Below, piece by piece: positions 1 through 9,521 of a stretch of 64,000 bases of DNA. Position 1 is the stretch's first letter. Every line of letters begins with the position of its first letter. Both the position numbers and the translations under genes were made by a program. Where the stretch lies: the NCBI RefSeq assembly GCF_036030735.1, contig NZ_CP107928.1, forward strand, positions 1-64,000. Direction: 5' to 3'. A model generated the notes under the pieces. It was not told the origin of the DNA, did not search any database, and saw nothing but the letters and a program-made list of their open reading frames with translations. Source of the DNA: Streptomyces sp. NBC_00425 (GTDB taxonomy: Bacteria; Actinomycetota; Actinomycetes; Streptomycetales; Streptomycetaceae).

Positions 1-280
1 GTACCACATCGCTGCGCGATGTGCAAGCGAACACCCGCGCTGCGCGCGGGTGTTGCGCTCCGCTCCGCGGGAGCGTTGGCGGGTGGCTGCGCCCCCCGCT
101 CACCCTGCTCGCTGCGCGAGCAGGGTGACGGTCCGTCCGCTGCGCTCCCGGACCGGTGGGACTCTGTCCCACTGCCAGGCTTCCGCTTCGCTTCAGCCTG
201 GCCGGCGGGTCCGCTGCGCTCCCCCGCCTGACGGTCCTTCCGGCTGCGCCTCCAGGACCGTTGGGGCCCGCTGGCGCGGG
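1..280. repeat. Streptomyces-type telomere (palindrome array), lacking its outermost bases
   Basis: A dense series of palindromes with short GCTGCGC-like loops: ACATCGC-TGC-GCGATGT (about 7-23), ACACCCGCGC-TGC-GCGCGGGTGT (about 31-53), a perfect 12-bp stem at 101-112/116-127, GTGGGAC/GTCCCAC (about 156-172), CCAGGCT/AGCCTGG (about 175-201) and ACGGTCCT/AGGACCGT (about 231-261). The first bases, GTACCACATCGCTGCGCGAT, match from memory the archetypal Streptomyces telomere just inside its first palindrome, so about 12 terminal bases are missing. Such palindromes fold in the 3' overhang during Tap/Tpg end patching. The helicase-tap-tpg genes that follow support this. Homology was not computed. 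Confidence 0.92.
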
Positions 281-326
281 CCGGGCTGGCTGTGAGGGGT
301 GGGCCTGTTCGGGGGTCTTGTGGCTC

Positions 327-485
327 TTAGTGTCGTCTTCTGAAGTAACCGCGCTGGTGCAGCTTGTAGATGATCACTGGGGCCAGGGCGAGCCACACGG
401 CCAGGAACGTCCATTTGACCCATGGAGGCCCGTCCGGCCTGGCGTCCTGGGCCAGTTCTGCGGCGGTCGCACTGAGTCGAGTCAT
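327..485 (-). CDS. Possible 52-aa single-pass membrane protein
   Basis: The reading frame extends upstream to 716, but the part that looks like protein begins at the ATG at 485. It encodes a polar N-terminus, then a hydrophobic segment around residues 25-45 (WVKWTFLAVWLALAPVIIY), and ends in a basic tail, the layout of a one-span membrane protein with positive-inside character. No clear Shine-Dalgarno is visible. It sits between the telomere palindromes and the helicase and points toward the telomere. No family is recognised. It could be a chance frame in GC-rich DNA. Confidence 0.35.
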   Translation of the reverse strand: MTRLSATAAELAQDARPDGPPWVKWTFLAVWLALAPVIIYKLHQRGYFRRRH

Positions 486-848
486 GTCTGTCGAGTGCCC
501 AGCCCACCGGTCGACACGCAGTCCCTGCACGGGAGTTGCGAGGGCGGGGACTGCCCTGCGCTTCGAGGTGTGGTGGGTGTCGTTCGTTCGTGTGGGATCC
601 GCTGTACCGCGTGCATCAGATTGATGCAGCATGTACCGTTGGCGGAAACACGGAACACCCCAAGCCAGCCGTAATCTCCTCGGAATTCTGAGAGGAACGA
701 CCGCATATGAAGGCACCCAACGAATCTACAGGACCCGATCCCGTGCTGAGCGGCGGTTCTGTGCGCCGGGTGACGCAGTGCCAGACGGCGGGCGTGAACG
801 TTCGGTTGAAGGTGTTCGCGCTCCTGGGGGCGCAGGGTGTACCCGCGA

Positions 849-1399
849 GTGAGGTCGGACGACCTGGTGGCCGCGTTGGAGGCCGGGGCGGTCGCTGGGG
901 AGCAGTGCCAGGTGGTGGAGCTGGGCGGCATAGCGCCGGCCTCTCGGGGCGTGCTGTCCGCGGACGGGTGGGATGACGGCGGGAGGGCCGTGCTCGAGGC
1001 CCTGGTGGGCATCGCGGAGCGGGAGTGGTCCCGGCGCGGTGGCCGGTCGGCCGGGGTCGCTGAACTGGCCGTACATATCGCGGACGTGAGGCGGCGTGAG
1101 CGGGCCGACCTGGTGCGGCTGGAGAGGTTCGTCCGGGAGAACGTGCTGCCGCGCAGGCACCCGCACACCATGGCGCGGCGTCGGGTGCTGGAGGCGCTGG
1201 GCGAGGCTGGCGGTGTGTGCGGCTCGGAAGCGGAACGCGGACGGAGACGTCGTGCTCTGCACGCTCGATGCCGGGCGCCACGACCTGGACGACAAGCCGC
1301 CGTTCAAGGACGGAATGCCGGGCGGCCGGCACAAGGCGGATGCGTCGATCTGGAACGACTCGGGCGCGGCCACCATCCGCATGCGGCCCTCTGAAAGAC
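849..1399 (+). pseudogene. Frameshifted hypothetical gene upstream of the helicase
   Basis: Two protein-like stretches lie in different frames. The first runs from the GTG at 849 to about 1230 and reads as an acidic, helical protein (for example RRRERADLVRLERFVREN). The second begins about 1235 in another frame and contains HDLDDKPPFKDGMPGG and ASIWNDSGAA, then runs without a stop into the helicase frame. One continuous original gene with a frameshift near 1220-1235 explains this best. The family is not recognised. The alternative is two short unrelated genes. Confidence 0.35.
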
Positions 1400-1431
1400 C
1401 ACAGGAATTGACCGCTCGGGGAGGCGTGGAA

Positions 1432-4101
1432 ATGTCAGCGATTCAGCTCAAGGAACACCAGGTCGATCAGCGCTCCGCGTTCCGCAGGTGGGTCGGATTC
1501 CCTGAAAGGTCATCTGTGCCCCCGCAGGGTGCCCGGGGCACGATCGTGTCGGCGACCGGCTCGGGCAAGACGATCACGGCCGCCGCGTGCGCGCTGGAGT
1601 CGTTCGCAGACGGCCGGATCCTCGTCACCGTGCCCACCCTGGACCTGCTCGCGCAGACCGCCCAGGCGTGGCGTCTGGTGGGCCACCGGGCTCCGATGGT
1701 CGCGGTGTGCTCGCTGGAGAACGACGCGGTCCTCAAGTCGCTGGGGGTGCGCACCACCACCAACCCGATCCAGCTCGCCCTGTGGGCGGGCTCCGGTCCG
1801 GTCGTCGTGTTCGCCACGTACGCCTCTCTCGTGGACCGAGAGGACATCGACGCACCCGAGGGCCAGCGCAAGGTTCGCGGGCCGCTGGAGGCCGCCCTGG
1901 CGGGCGGAGACCGGCTGTACGGGCAGCGCATGGCGGGCTTCGACCTCGCGGTCGTGGACGAGGCGCACGGAACTGCCGGTGATCTTGGTCGTCCGTGGGC
2001 GGCGATCCACGACAACGCCCGCATCCCCGCCGACTTCCGGCTCTACCTGACCGCCACCCCCCGCATCCTCGCCGCGGCCAGCCCGCAGAAGGGCGCGGTC
2101 GGCCAGGAGGCGGAGATCGCGAGCATGGCCGACGACCCGGACGGGACGTACGGGTCGTGGCTCGCCGAGCTCGGGCTGTCGGAGGCGATCGAGCGGGAGA
2201 TCCTCGCCGGGTTCGAGATCGACGTCCTGGAGATCCGCGACCCCTCCCCCGTCCTCGGGGAAGCGGAGGAGGCGCGGCGGGGCCGACGTCTGGCGCTCCT
2301 GCAGACCGCTCTTCTGGAGCACGCGGCGGCGTATAACCTGCGTACGGTCATGACGTTCCACCAGAAGGTGGAGGAGGCCGCCGCGTTCGCACAGAAGCTG
2401 CCCGAGACGGCTGCCGAGCTGTACGTCAACGACGCCACGGGTGACGACCTGGCCGCCGCAGGCCGGCTCCCCGCGTCGTCGATCGATGCGGGGTTCTACG
2501 AACTCGAGGCCGACCGCCACGTACCCCCGGACCGGGTGTGGTCGGCATGGCTGTGCGGCGACCACCTCGTCAGCGAGCGGCGCGAGGTCCTGCGCCAGTT
2601 CGCAGACGGCATCGACGCGGCCGGCCGCCGGGTCCACCGCGCCTTCCTCGCCAGCTGCCGCGTGCTCGGAGAAGGCGTGGACATCACCGGCGAGCGCGGC
2701 GTGGAGGCCGTCTGCTTCGCCGACACCCGCGGCTCCCAGGTCGAGATCGTGCAGAACATCGGCCGCTCGCTCAGGTTGAACCGCGACGGCTCCACGAAGG
2801 TCGCGCGGATCATCGTGCCCGTGTTCCTGGAGCCCGGCGAGGATCCGACGGACATGGTCGCCTCCGCCTCGTTCCGCCCTCTTGTAGCCGTCCTCCAAGG
2901 ACTCCGCAGTCATGACGCCCGACTCGTCGAGCAGCTCGCCTCCCGCGCCCTCACCAGCGGCAAGCGCACGGTCCACTTCCGGCGCGATGAAGACGGCCGG
3001 ATCATCGGGACCGGCGGCGAGAGTGACGGCAAGGACCAGGAGGACGACACACAGGCCGCCGCCGAAGCCACCCTGCTCCACTTCTCCACCCCGCGCGACG
3101 CCGCGACCATCGCCGCGTTCCTGCGCACCCGGGTCTACCGGCCCGAGTCCCTGGTCTGGCTCGAGGGCTACCAAGCCCTCATCCGCTGGCGGGCCGAGAA
3201 CGAGATCACCGGCCTGTACGCCGTCCCCTACGACACCGAAACGACGGTGGGCGTCACGAAGGACTTCCCCCTGGGACGCTGGGTCCACCAACAGAGGAAG
3301 GCGCTGCGGGCCGGAGAACTGGAGGAACGGCGCAAGACCCTGCTGGACGCGCCGGAGGCCGGGATGGTCTGGGAGCCCGGCGAAGAAGCCTGGGAGAACA
3401 AGCTCGCCGCCCTCCGGTCCTACCGGCGGGCCACCGGGCACCTCGCGCCCCGCCAGGACGCCGTATGGGGCGAGAGCGAAGCCGCGGGCCTAGTGCCCAT
3501 CGGACAGCACATGGCCAACCTCCGCCGCACAGGCGGCCTGGGCAAGAACCCAGAACGGGCGGCACAGCGCGCGCAGCAACTGACCGCCATCGACCCCGAC
3601 TGGAACTGTCCCTGGCCACTCGACTGGCAACGCCACCACCGCATCCTCGCCGACCTCGCCGCCGACGAACCCCACGGCATCCTCCCGGCCATCGCACCCG
3701 GCGTGCTGATGGACGGCGACGACCTCGGACGATGGCTGCAGCGACAGTCCCGCGAGTGGTTTCAGCTCTCCGAGGAGCAGCAGCGGAGGCTCTCAAGCCT
3801 GGGTGTGAAGCCCGCCGAGCAGCTGGCACCGGCCGCCAAGGACGGCGCGAAGAGCGCTGGGGGAAAGACGTCGGCGGCCTTCCAACGGGGTATCCAGGCC
3901 CTCGCGCAGTACATCGCGCGCGAAGGCAGAACTGTCGTGGGAAGGACCCACGTTGAAGAGCTGCCGGACGGTTCGGTGGTCAGGCTAGGGGTGTTTCTGA
4001 GCAACCAGAAGACCAGGCGGGAGCGTCTGGATGCGGAGCAGCGAGGAGCCTTCGCCGAGCTGGGTTACGCCTGGGCCACGGAACAGCCCCCGCGCAGCTG
4101 A
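1432..4101 (+). CDS. ttrA: Terminal DEAD/DEAH-type helicase with helicase-associated repeats (TtrA-like)
   Basis: Superfamily 2 helicase of 889 aa. Walker A SATGSGKT is at residues 40-47, the DEAH box (VVDEAHG) at about 174-180 and motif III LTATPR at about 206-211. A second RecA-like domain follows with GEGVDITGERGVEAV and QNIGRSLRLN. The C-terminal third holds helicase-associated modules rich in W, L and G (WENKLAALRSYRRATGHLAP). The ATG at 1432 was chosen because GGGGAGG lies about 8 bases upstream and the helicase domain begins soon after; the open frame extends further upstream through the relic at 849-1399. Helicases of this kind next to telomeres are known in Streptomyces (ttrA of S. 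lividans) and have been linked to transfer of linear replicons. The symbol rests on domain type and position. Confidence 0.8.
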   Translation: MSAIQLKEHQVDQRSAFRRWVGFPERSSVPPQGARGTIVSATGSGKTITAAACALESFADGRILVTVPTLDLLAQTAQAWRLVGHRAPMVAVCSLENDAVLKSLGVRTTTNPIQLALWAGSGPVVVFATYASLVDREDIDAPEGQRKVRGPLEAALAGGDRLYGQRMAGFDLAVVDEAHGTAGDLGRPWAAIHDNARIPADFRLYLTATPRILAAASPQKGAVGQEAEIASMADDPDGTYGSWLAELGLSEAIEREILAGFEIDVLEIRDPSPVLGEAEEARRGRRLALLQTALLEHAAAYNLRTVMTFHQKVEEAAAFAQKLPETAAELYVNDATGDDLAAAGRLPASSIDAGFYELEADRHVPPDRVWSAWLCGDHLVSERREVLRQFADGIDAAGRRVHRAFLASCRVLGEGVDITGERGVEAVCFADTRGSQVEIVQNIGRSLRLNRDGSTKVARIIVPVFLEPGEDPTDMVASASFRPLVAVLQGLRSHDARLVEQLASRALTSGKRTVHFRRDEDGRIIGTGGESDGKDQEDDTQAAAEATLLHFSTPRDAATIAAFLRTRVYRPESLVWLEGYQALIRWRAENEITGLYAVPYDTETTVGVTKDFPLGRWVHQQRKALRAGELEERRKTLLDAPEAGMVWEPGEEAWENKLAALRSYRRATGHLAPRQDAVWGESEAAGLVPIGQHMANLRRTGGLGKNPERAAQRAQQLTAIDPDWNCPWPLDWQRHHRILADLAADEPHGILPAIAPGVLMDGDDLGRWLQRQSREWFQLSEEQQRRLSSLGVKPAEQLAPAAKDGAKSAGGKTSAAFQRGIQALAQYIAREGRTVVGRTHVEELPDGSVVRLGVFLSNQKTRRERLDAEQRGAFAELGYAWATEQPPRS

Positions 4102-4484
4102 CAGACATCGATACCGCCCTGTACTGGCTCAACCACCCCACCACCACACCCGGCACATACCAGCATTCAACGAACCTGATCAGCACGCAAGCGAACTGAC
4201 CACACCTGACCAACACCCACTCCACCTGACAAAGCGACAGCTCAGCACACAGCCAAAACGTCCACTCCTCCATCACCGAGCCAAAACCAGCCGCTCTGAA
4301 GCCCCCAGCACCACCGACACCAAACTGAGCAGCGCAGGCCACCCCACCACCCACTGATCAAAAAAACCGCTCCCGGACATCCAGGCGCTGGCCGGCCTCG
4401 GACTCTCCTGGGCGCAGGAAGGTTAAGGAGTGGGGTAAGTTTGTGGTTAAGTGATATCGGGTCCTGAGGTGAAGGTGGCAGGGC
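4102..4484. other. Intergenic region between helicase and tap
   Basis: 383 bases without a convincing gene. The first half is rich in CA/CCACC runs and is lower in G on the plus strand than its surroundings. The second half leads into tap, with GAGGTGAAGGTGG just upstream of the tap ATG as a ribosome binding site, so the tap promoter is presumably here. No clear repeat or hairpin was seen. Confidence 0.4.
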
Positions 4485-6584
4485 ATGGCTTCTGAGGAAG
4501 AGCTGTTCGCGTCCGTCGACGCTCTGTTGAACGAGGAGCCGCACCTGCCGCCTCCCGCGGAGCGGGCCCGGCTGCGTGAGGCTGCCGGTATCACGCAGGC
4601 CCGCCTGGCCACCGCGTTGAAGACGACGACCCAGTCGGTGAAGAACTGGGAGAACGGCCGCAGCGAGCCGAAGTCGCCGCGCCTGGACGCCTACCAGCGG
4701 CTGCTGAACGGATGGGCAGCGAAGTACCCCGTCCCCGGCGCGGCCCCGACAGCCTCGGCCTCCGCGACGGCGCCCGCGGCGTCTGGTGAACCGGCCACAT
4801 CCGCGGTGGAGACGGTAGACGCCCCGCAGGCTCCCGCCGCGGCGCCGGCGCGGCCCGCTCCCCGGCCCGCCGCGGCATCGCGGCGCCCGGCCACCAAGAA
4901 GGCGGCGCAGCCCGCTGCCGATCCGCGCTTCCCGCACGGGCCGCTCGCCGTGCTGGACGGTGACGGCTCCGCATACGGCGTCGACGGGCTCGTGCTGGAC
5001 TGCCCCGCGACCACGGTCGTGGAGCTGGTGGAGTGGACGCTGCGCGAGTCCGGCCTCGGCGCGCCCAGGCTCAACCGCTACGGCAAGGACTCCGACCCGC
5101 TGATCGTGCTCACCGCCGCGGCCGCCGTCAGGCTCGGCCTCCCCGAGCGCCTGGAAGGCCACGAGCAGCGCCGCTCCCTGCGCCTGCCGGAGGATCACCC
5201 GGTGGTCAAGCAGGTGGTGAAGGCGAAATGGCGTCTGACCCAGCGCGGGTTCGGGCCGTGGGCAAGGATCTACCGCAAGGCCCAGGGGCGCGAGCGGCAG
5301 TGCGTGCAGCTGGCGGTCCTGTCATGGGATGCGCTCGACGAGCGGTCCTGGCCAGGCGTTGCGGAGATGGAGCCGGCCGACGTCGCCCGCGTCCTCGGCA
5401 TCTACGCAACCCGCGTCATCACCCCACGCGGCTCCACCGCCGTATCGGGCCTTGAGCTAATGACGGCGCTGCGGCCACCCACACGCCCCACGCAGGACCC
5501 CGCCACCGGCAACTGGGTGCCCGGCCACAATCCCGGCAGCCTCGGGATGGAGCCGATGGACCCGGCGCCGCCGGAGGCCACCCCCGAGCACCCCGTCGTC
5601 GTGGAATCCGGCTGGACGGGCGGATTCCTCAACGAGGAGGCCTACCAGTGGGTGCGCGACGTCAGCCTGCTCACCGATGAGGAGTGCACGCTGCCGTATG
5701 CGGTCGGCCTGGACCTCAACACCGCGTTCCTCGCCGCCGCGGCCCGCCTGGTCGTCGGCCTGTCCGCACCCGACCACTTCCAGACGCCGACGTTCAACCC
5801 GAAGATCCCCGGCTCCTGGCTGGTCGACCTGTCCCACGTCGAGGTGGATCCGCGCCTGCCCTCGCCGTTCACCCCGGACGGCGTGCAACCGGCGGGACCT
5901 GCCTGGTACCAGACGCACACCGTCGCCTACGCCCAGGAACTTGGCCACAACGTCGCCCCGATCGAGGCGTACCTGCGCCGGGAGACCGGCGCCTACCTGG
6001 ACCCGTGGCACGACCGGCTCAAAGCGGCCTACGTCGACACCCTCGCCGACCTCGGCGTCACCCGGGAGCTGGACGACCGGGCCTTCCTCGCAGCGATGGA
6101 GCGGCACAAGCAGGCCGACCCGGCCCTGGCGGCCGTCCTGGCCGCCATCAAGGCCACGGTGAAGGGCGGGATCGGCAAGCTCCGTGAACGCCCGCAGGGC
6201 AAGAAGTACAAGGAGGGCGAGAGGTGGCCGGCCCTGCAGCGGCCGACCTGGCGTCCCGACATCCGCGCCGCCGTCATCTCCAAGGCGCGGGTCAACATGC
6301 ACCGCAAACTCACCAACATGGTCAAGATGACGGGCCTGTACCCGCTCGCCGTGCTGTCCGACTGCGTCGTCTACCCGAGCCCGGGCGACAGCCCCCTGGA
6401 CTTCCTGCCGTACGCCGCGTCCGGCAAGCCCCAGCCCGGCGGCTTCCGCCTCGGACCGACACCGGGCCTGGCGAAGCTGGAAGGCGTCCAGTCGATGCTC
6501 TGGGCGGTCGACCTGATGGAGAAGGACTACAACCCGGCCCGCCACATCAAGGGCGGCGACGCCGTCCTCGACGAAGGAGAGTAG
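4485..6584 (+). CDS. tap: Telomere-associated protein Tap
   Basis: A 699-aa protein. An N-terminal XRE-like helix-turn-helix occupies about residues 27-75 (REAAGITQARLATALKTTTQ, then SVKNWENGRSEP), followed by an Ala/Pro-rich linker to about 140 and a long conserved body (VLDGDGSAYGVDGLVLDCPA; PEDHPVVKQVVKAKWRLTQR; GLDLNTAFLAAA). This matches the known Tap proteins, which bind the telomeric 3' overhang and recruit Tpg and the end-patching machinery. The ATG at 4485 has a purine-rich site (GAGGTGAAGG). tpg starts 6 bases after the stop, so the two form one operon. The length fits known Tap proteins (about 700-740 aa). Confidence 0.93.
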   Translation: MASEEELFASVDALLNEEPHLPPPAERARLREAAGITQARLATALKTTTQSVKNWENGRSEPKSPRLDAYQRLLNGWAAKYPVPGAAPTASASATAPAASGEPATSAVETVDAPQAPAAAPARPAPRPAAASRRPATKKAAQPAADPRFPHGPLAVLDGDGSAYGVDGLVLDCPATTVVELVEWTLRESGLGAPRLNRYGKDSDPLIVLTAAAAVRLGLPERLEGHEQRRSLRLPEDHPVVKQVVKAKWRLTQRGFGPWARIYRKAQGRERQCVQLAVLSWDALDERSWPGVAEMEPADVARVLGIYATRVITPRGSTAVSGLELMTALRPPTRPTQDPATGNWVPGHNPGSLGMEPMDPAPPEATPEHPVVVESGWTGGFLNEEAYQWVRDVSLLTDEECTLPYAVGLDLNTAFLAAAARLVVGLSAPDHFQTPTFNPKIPGSWLVDLSHVEVDPRLPSPFTPDGVQPAGPAWYQTHTVAYAQELGHNVAPIEAYLRRETGAYLDPWHDRLKAAYVDTLADLGVTRELDDRAFLAAMERHKQADPALAAVLAAIKATVKGGIGKLRERPQGKKYKEGERWPALQRPTWRPDIRAAVISKARVNMHRKLTNMVKMTGLYPLAVLSDCVVYPSPGDSPLDFLPYAASGKPQPGGFRLGPTPGLAKLEGVQSMLWAVDLMEKDYNPARHIKGGDAVLDEGE

Positions 6585-6590
6585 GGCGCT

Positions 6591-7148
6591 GTGGGAGAGA
6601 TCGACGACGCCATCGAACGCGCCGACCGGGAAGCCTTCACCCGCCAGCCGCCCAAGACACTCCAGGCACGCATCAACTTCCTGATGAAGCAGCTCAAGAC
6701 GACCAAAGCCGTTGCCCAGGAGCTCGGAGTCACCCAGCGGTCAGTGGAGCGCTACCGCACAGGCGAACGCAAGCACCCGCCCAAAGCGATCGCGGACCGG
6801 ATCGACGCCGCCGTACGAGCCCGCTGGCAGCCCCAGGTGCGCAAACGCCGGCAGCAACAAGCTGCCACCGCGACCGGGATCACCGTAGAAACCAGGGCCC
6901 GGTTCGGCTACACCGCCCCCATCGGCACCACCGACGACGGACGCTTCCGCCGCCTCACCGTCCACCTCCCCCCCACCTACGCACAACGCCTCTTCCACGC
7001 CCGCAATACAGGCGCCAGCGACCAGGAGATGCGCCAGATCATCGCCGAAGGCTTCAAAGACGTGTACTTCCAGGACGGCGGAAGCCGCGCCATGGGGCTC
7101 TCCGACGTCACTCTCAACGACATCGACTACCTCGACCTCGACTACTGA
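6591..7148 (+). CDS. tpg: Telomere terminal protein Tpg
   Basis: A 185-aa protein, the usual Tpg size. The N-terminal half carries an HTH-like region (AVAQELGVTQRSVERYRTGE, residues about 44-63) followed by a basic stretch (RARWQPQVRKRRQQQ). The C-terminal part has RRLTVHLPPTYAQRLFHARN and ends in an acidic tail (DVTLNDIDYLDLDY). Tpg is covalently bound to the 5' end of Streptomyces telomeres and primes replication of the last Okazaki gap. The start is GTG, with AAGGAG overlapping the tap stop codon, so translational coupling is likely. With tap it shows that this replicon maintains archetypal telomeres. Confidence 0.95.
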   Translation: MGEIDDAIERADREAFTRQPPKTLQARINFLMKQLKTTKAVAQELGVTQRSVERYRTGERKHPPKAIADRIDAAVRARWQPQVRKRRQQQAATATGITVETRARFGYTAPIGTTDDGRFRRLTVHLPPTYAQRLFHARNTGASDQEMRQIIAEGFKDVYFQDGGSRAMGLSDVTLNDIDYLDLDY

Positions 7149-7365
7149 CCGCGCCGGCCGGGGCTACGGCCCGAACGCCCCGCTGAGCCGAAGCACGGTA
7201 GTTGTCGCATAGGCAGGCTGGTTGACACCAGCTGGTGTGACTGAACGCTCTCGGCACCCGAACCCGGGCGGTTCGGCCCCTTCGTTGGAGGTGGTCGCCT
7301 TGGAGGACGGTGCGCCCACCGATCCTGGTTGTCGGTCGGCCTGAACTGGGCGTTAGCCTCGGCAG

Positions 7366-8343
7366 ATGATTACTCTGCGGCCTCTGAAGGTGATCACGCG
7401 CCATCGCAACGGGCGGATCCATGCCTTCGTGATGGACTCCGGCGTGTTCGGGGCACTTGAGCCCGCCGCGGTGTTCCAGCCGCGGCCCGGCGACGAGGTT
7501 GTGGAGTCGGCGGTCTGGCCCGATCTGGAGCGAGTCGTGTACACGACGCTGAACGGCGTCGTCTGCCTCACGCGCGCTGGTGGCCTGGTGTGGACATCGA
7601 ACTTCGAGCCCTACTCCGACCAGCGCCATGGTCACCGGCCTGGCTGTGCGCTGTCCCTGGACGGCCGGACCGTATGGGTCTACCGGCCAGACGCGATGGC
7701 GGGACGCGGGAGCGGAGACCAGTGGGTCGTACACGACGCCGATAGCGGGGCGGTCCTTGTCCGCCGGGAACTGGAGACAGTCGGGCACGGCGCCGGCCAC
7801 TACGTGCACCCGGTGGACGGCAGCATCTACCTCGACATCGGTGAGGGTCAGGACGGCTCAGTCATTCTCAGGGCCACGGCTCGGGCCGACGGCGAGGCGG
7901 AGTTCGTGACGTACCCGTGGTCGGACCGCTGTCTGATCGACCTGGCGCCGGGCGGGCAGCAGTTCATGACCGTCGACCACGGGCAGGCAGATGTCGCCTT
8001 CCACCGCCACTCCAGCGGGGACGTGCTCTTCACTTTGCCCGTCGAAGCCTTCGGATACGACCCGGAGGAGACCTTCGTGGAATGGAGCGGCGGCTACCTG
8101 ACCCCAGACCTGGCCGTCGTCACATTGGGCGGTGAGGGCCAGGACGAGGAGGAGTGGTTCCGCTACCACCTGATCGACGTGCGCACGGGCACGCTCAGCG
8201 GCGAGATCGCCGTCGAGGTGACCAACCCGTACGAACTGGTGCCCCTAGGAGACGGCTCCTGGCTCACCAACGGCTCTGACGGCACCCCCGTCCGCTGGTC
8301 GCACTCTCCGCTGACCTCCGCACCGCCACATCCGGAAGGCTGA
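7366..8343 (+). CDS. Hypothetical protein, beta-propeller-like
   Basis: A 325-aa soluble protein with no signal peptide or membrane segment. It has repeated short blade-like units in which a Trp/Tyr-Val strand is followed by an acidic turn (VWVYRPDAMAG, WVVHDADSGAVLVRREL, EEEWFRYHLIDVRTGTLSG), typical of quinoprotein or WD-like propellers. The acidic, Gly-rich composition supports this. The 217 bases after tpg separate it from the telomere operon. The gene downstream is convergent. No enzymatic motif is seen, and the fold assignment is inference from pattern. Confidence 0.6.
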   Translation: MITLRPLKVITRHRNGRIHAFVMDSGVFGALEPAAVFQPRPGDEVVESAVWPDLERVVYTTLNGVVCLTRAGGLVWTSNFEPYSDQRHGHRPGCALSLDGRTVWVYRPDAMAGRGSGDQWVVHDADSGAVLVRRELETVGHGAGHYVHPVDGSIYLDIGEGQDGSVILRATARADGEAEFVTYPWSDRCLIDLAPGGQQFMTVDHGQADVAFHRHSSGDVLFTLPVEAFGYDPEETFVEWSGGYLTPDLAVVTLGGEGQDEEEWFRYHLIDVRTGTLSGEIAVEVTNPYELVPLGDGSWLTNGSDGTPVRWSHSPLTSAPPHPEG

Positions 8344-8413
8344 TGGGCGTTCACTAGCCTGGATTTGGGTCTCCACCGTCTTGTCGCAGCGCAGCCAGTA
8401 GAGTCCCGCGAGG

Positions 8414-9124
8414 CTACTGCTGATGGGCGGCTGGTCGCGCGTGAGTGAGTCCGCTCCACCGCTCCAGTTCGTCCGCATGGCTGCCGACCGCTGTTGCCCG
8501 GGCGACCTTTTCGGCTTCCTTCGGTGTCGGCTCACCATGGCGGAAGAGCAACGTCAGCGGCCAGGTCGGAGTGCCCGACTGCTCACCGTCGAAGGAGTGC
8601 CAGTTCCAGGCCGCATCGAACCGCCAGGCGCGCCCGTTCCGGTCAGCAACCTCATCACCCAGTTCGAGGAAGGCGTACGGACGGAAGAACAGCTCGATGC
8701 GTACGGGTTCGCCGCCGGCCGGATCGATCGTGTAGCCCTGGTCCTCGAGGGAAGGGTCATGGGTCTCACCCTGCTGCAGGACCTCGAGGTAGGACGCGGG
8801 CCGGGGCAGCATGCCGGTGACCAGGGGCGGATCGAAGCGGTGGACCGTCTGGACGTGCACCACGGTCGCGGGGATACCCACCAGGCAGGTATCGCCCGGC
8901 TTCAGTGCGGTCTCCACCGGTTCCGTTCGGAAGATCTCCCACTCACGGGCCGCAGGCGTTGGAAGCGCCCTTCGGCCGTTCCACCTGATGTTCTCAGCCT
9001 GCGGGGCCACTTCCAGCCACGGCCACTGCACGGACACGTAGTAACGGGTGACCCCGGTGACGGCGGTCTCAGTGAACGGGCACTCCAGCAACAGCACGTC
9101 ACCAGGCCTGTAGTCGTGACTCAT
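8414..9124 (-). CDS. Hypothetical protein, 236 aa
   Basis: A coherent soluble protein beginning MSHDYRPGDVLLLECPFTET, with alternating strand-like segments (RYYVSVQWPWLEV; RIELFFRPYAFLELGDEV) and a Trp-rich centre (GRAWRFDAAWNWHSFDG). An extended frame gives possible earlier starts (9139, 9220), but 9124 begins where the ordered region starts; no strong ribosome binding site decides it. It converges with the propeller gene. The family is not recognised. Plausible codon use and composition, together with little sign of protein on the other strand, support it as real. Confidence 0.6.
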   Translation of the reverse strand: MSHDYRPGDVLLLECPFTETAVTGVTRYYVSVQWPWLEVAPQAENIRWNGRRALPTPAAREWEIFRTEPVETALKPGDTCLVGIPATVVHVQTVHRFDPPLVTGMLPRPASYLEVLQQGETHDPSLEDQGYTIDPAGGEPVRIELFFRPYAFLELGDEVADRNGRAWRFDAAWNWHSFDGEQSGTPTWPLTLLFRHGEPTPKEAEKVARATAVGSHADELERWSGLTHARPAAHQQ

Positions 9125-9234
9125 GGACGCATTGTGCATGCCATCACTGAGGGTTTTCAGCGGTGCCGCTCCAGGGTGAGGACGGCCTTGGTGATTGACG
9201 TCATGCGATTTGGGCTGCATCGGGCTCTGCGGAA

Positions 9235-9424
9235 GATTCGCCAGCGAGGAGGCCGGTCAGACCGAGGTCCTGCCCGGCGTCACCGTCCATGGCATGGACA
9301 TCGGCACGTGGCTCACTCGGCAACGGAAACCCTTGGGGTATGGCGCAGCAACATGCGCAGTAGGCGGGACTCGCTGCCGGATACACAGCGCGGGCTGCTC
9401 GCGGACCTCGGTCTGTTCGAGTGA
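9235..9424 (+). pseudogene. Relic of a helicase-associated domain C-terminus
   Basis: One frame reads PGVTVHGMDIGTWLTRQRKP and, after a frameshift near 9330, another reads RRDSLPDTQRGLLADLGLFE to a stop at 9424. The joined pattern (G.DLG.WL..QR, then QR.LLA.LG) is that of a helicase-associated module like those at the C-terminus of the telomeric helicase at 1432-4101. No N-terminal helicase part is present, so this is a truncated, frameshifted remnant of a second terminal helicase-like gene. The frame joining was done by eye. Confidence 0.45.
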
Positions 9425-9521
9425 GGGATGGTCGGTGGCTGGTCGACGCGCTGCGTGGCCTTCAGGTGCTGCTGGGCGGGGTACGTCTGCCTGGTCGCGT
9501 GCTCTGCCTCGTCCCGCTCGC

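Noticed and set aside
616..1382. Several minus-strand frames between telomere and helicase
   Set aside because: Pro/Arg/Ala-rich low-complexity text overlapping the more plausible plus-strand relic.
1510..3441. 643-aa minus-strand open frame opposite the helicase
   Set aside because: Low-complexity Gly/Asp/Val text with no domain, fully overlapped by the plus-strand helicase with clear motifs; a typical GC-rich shadow.
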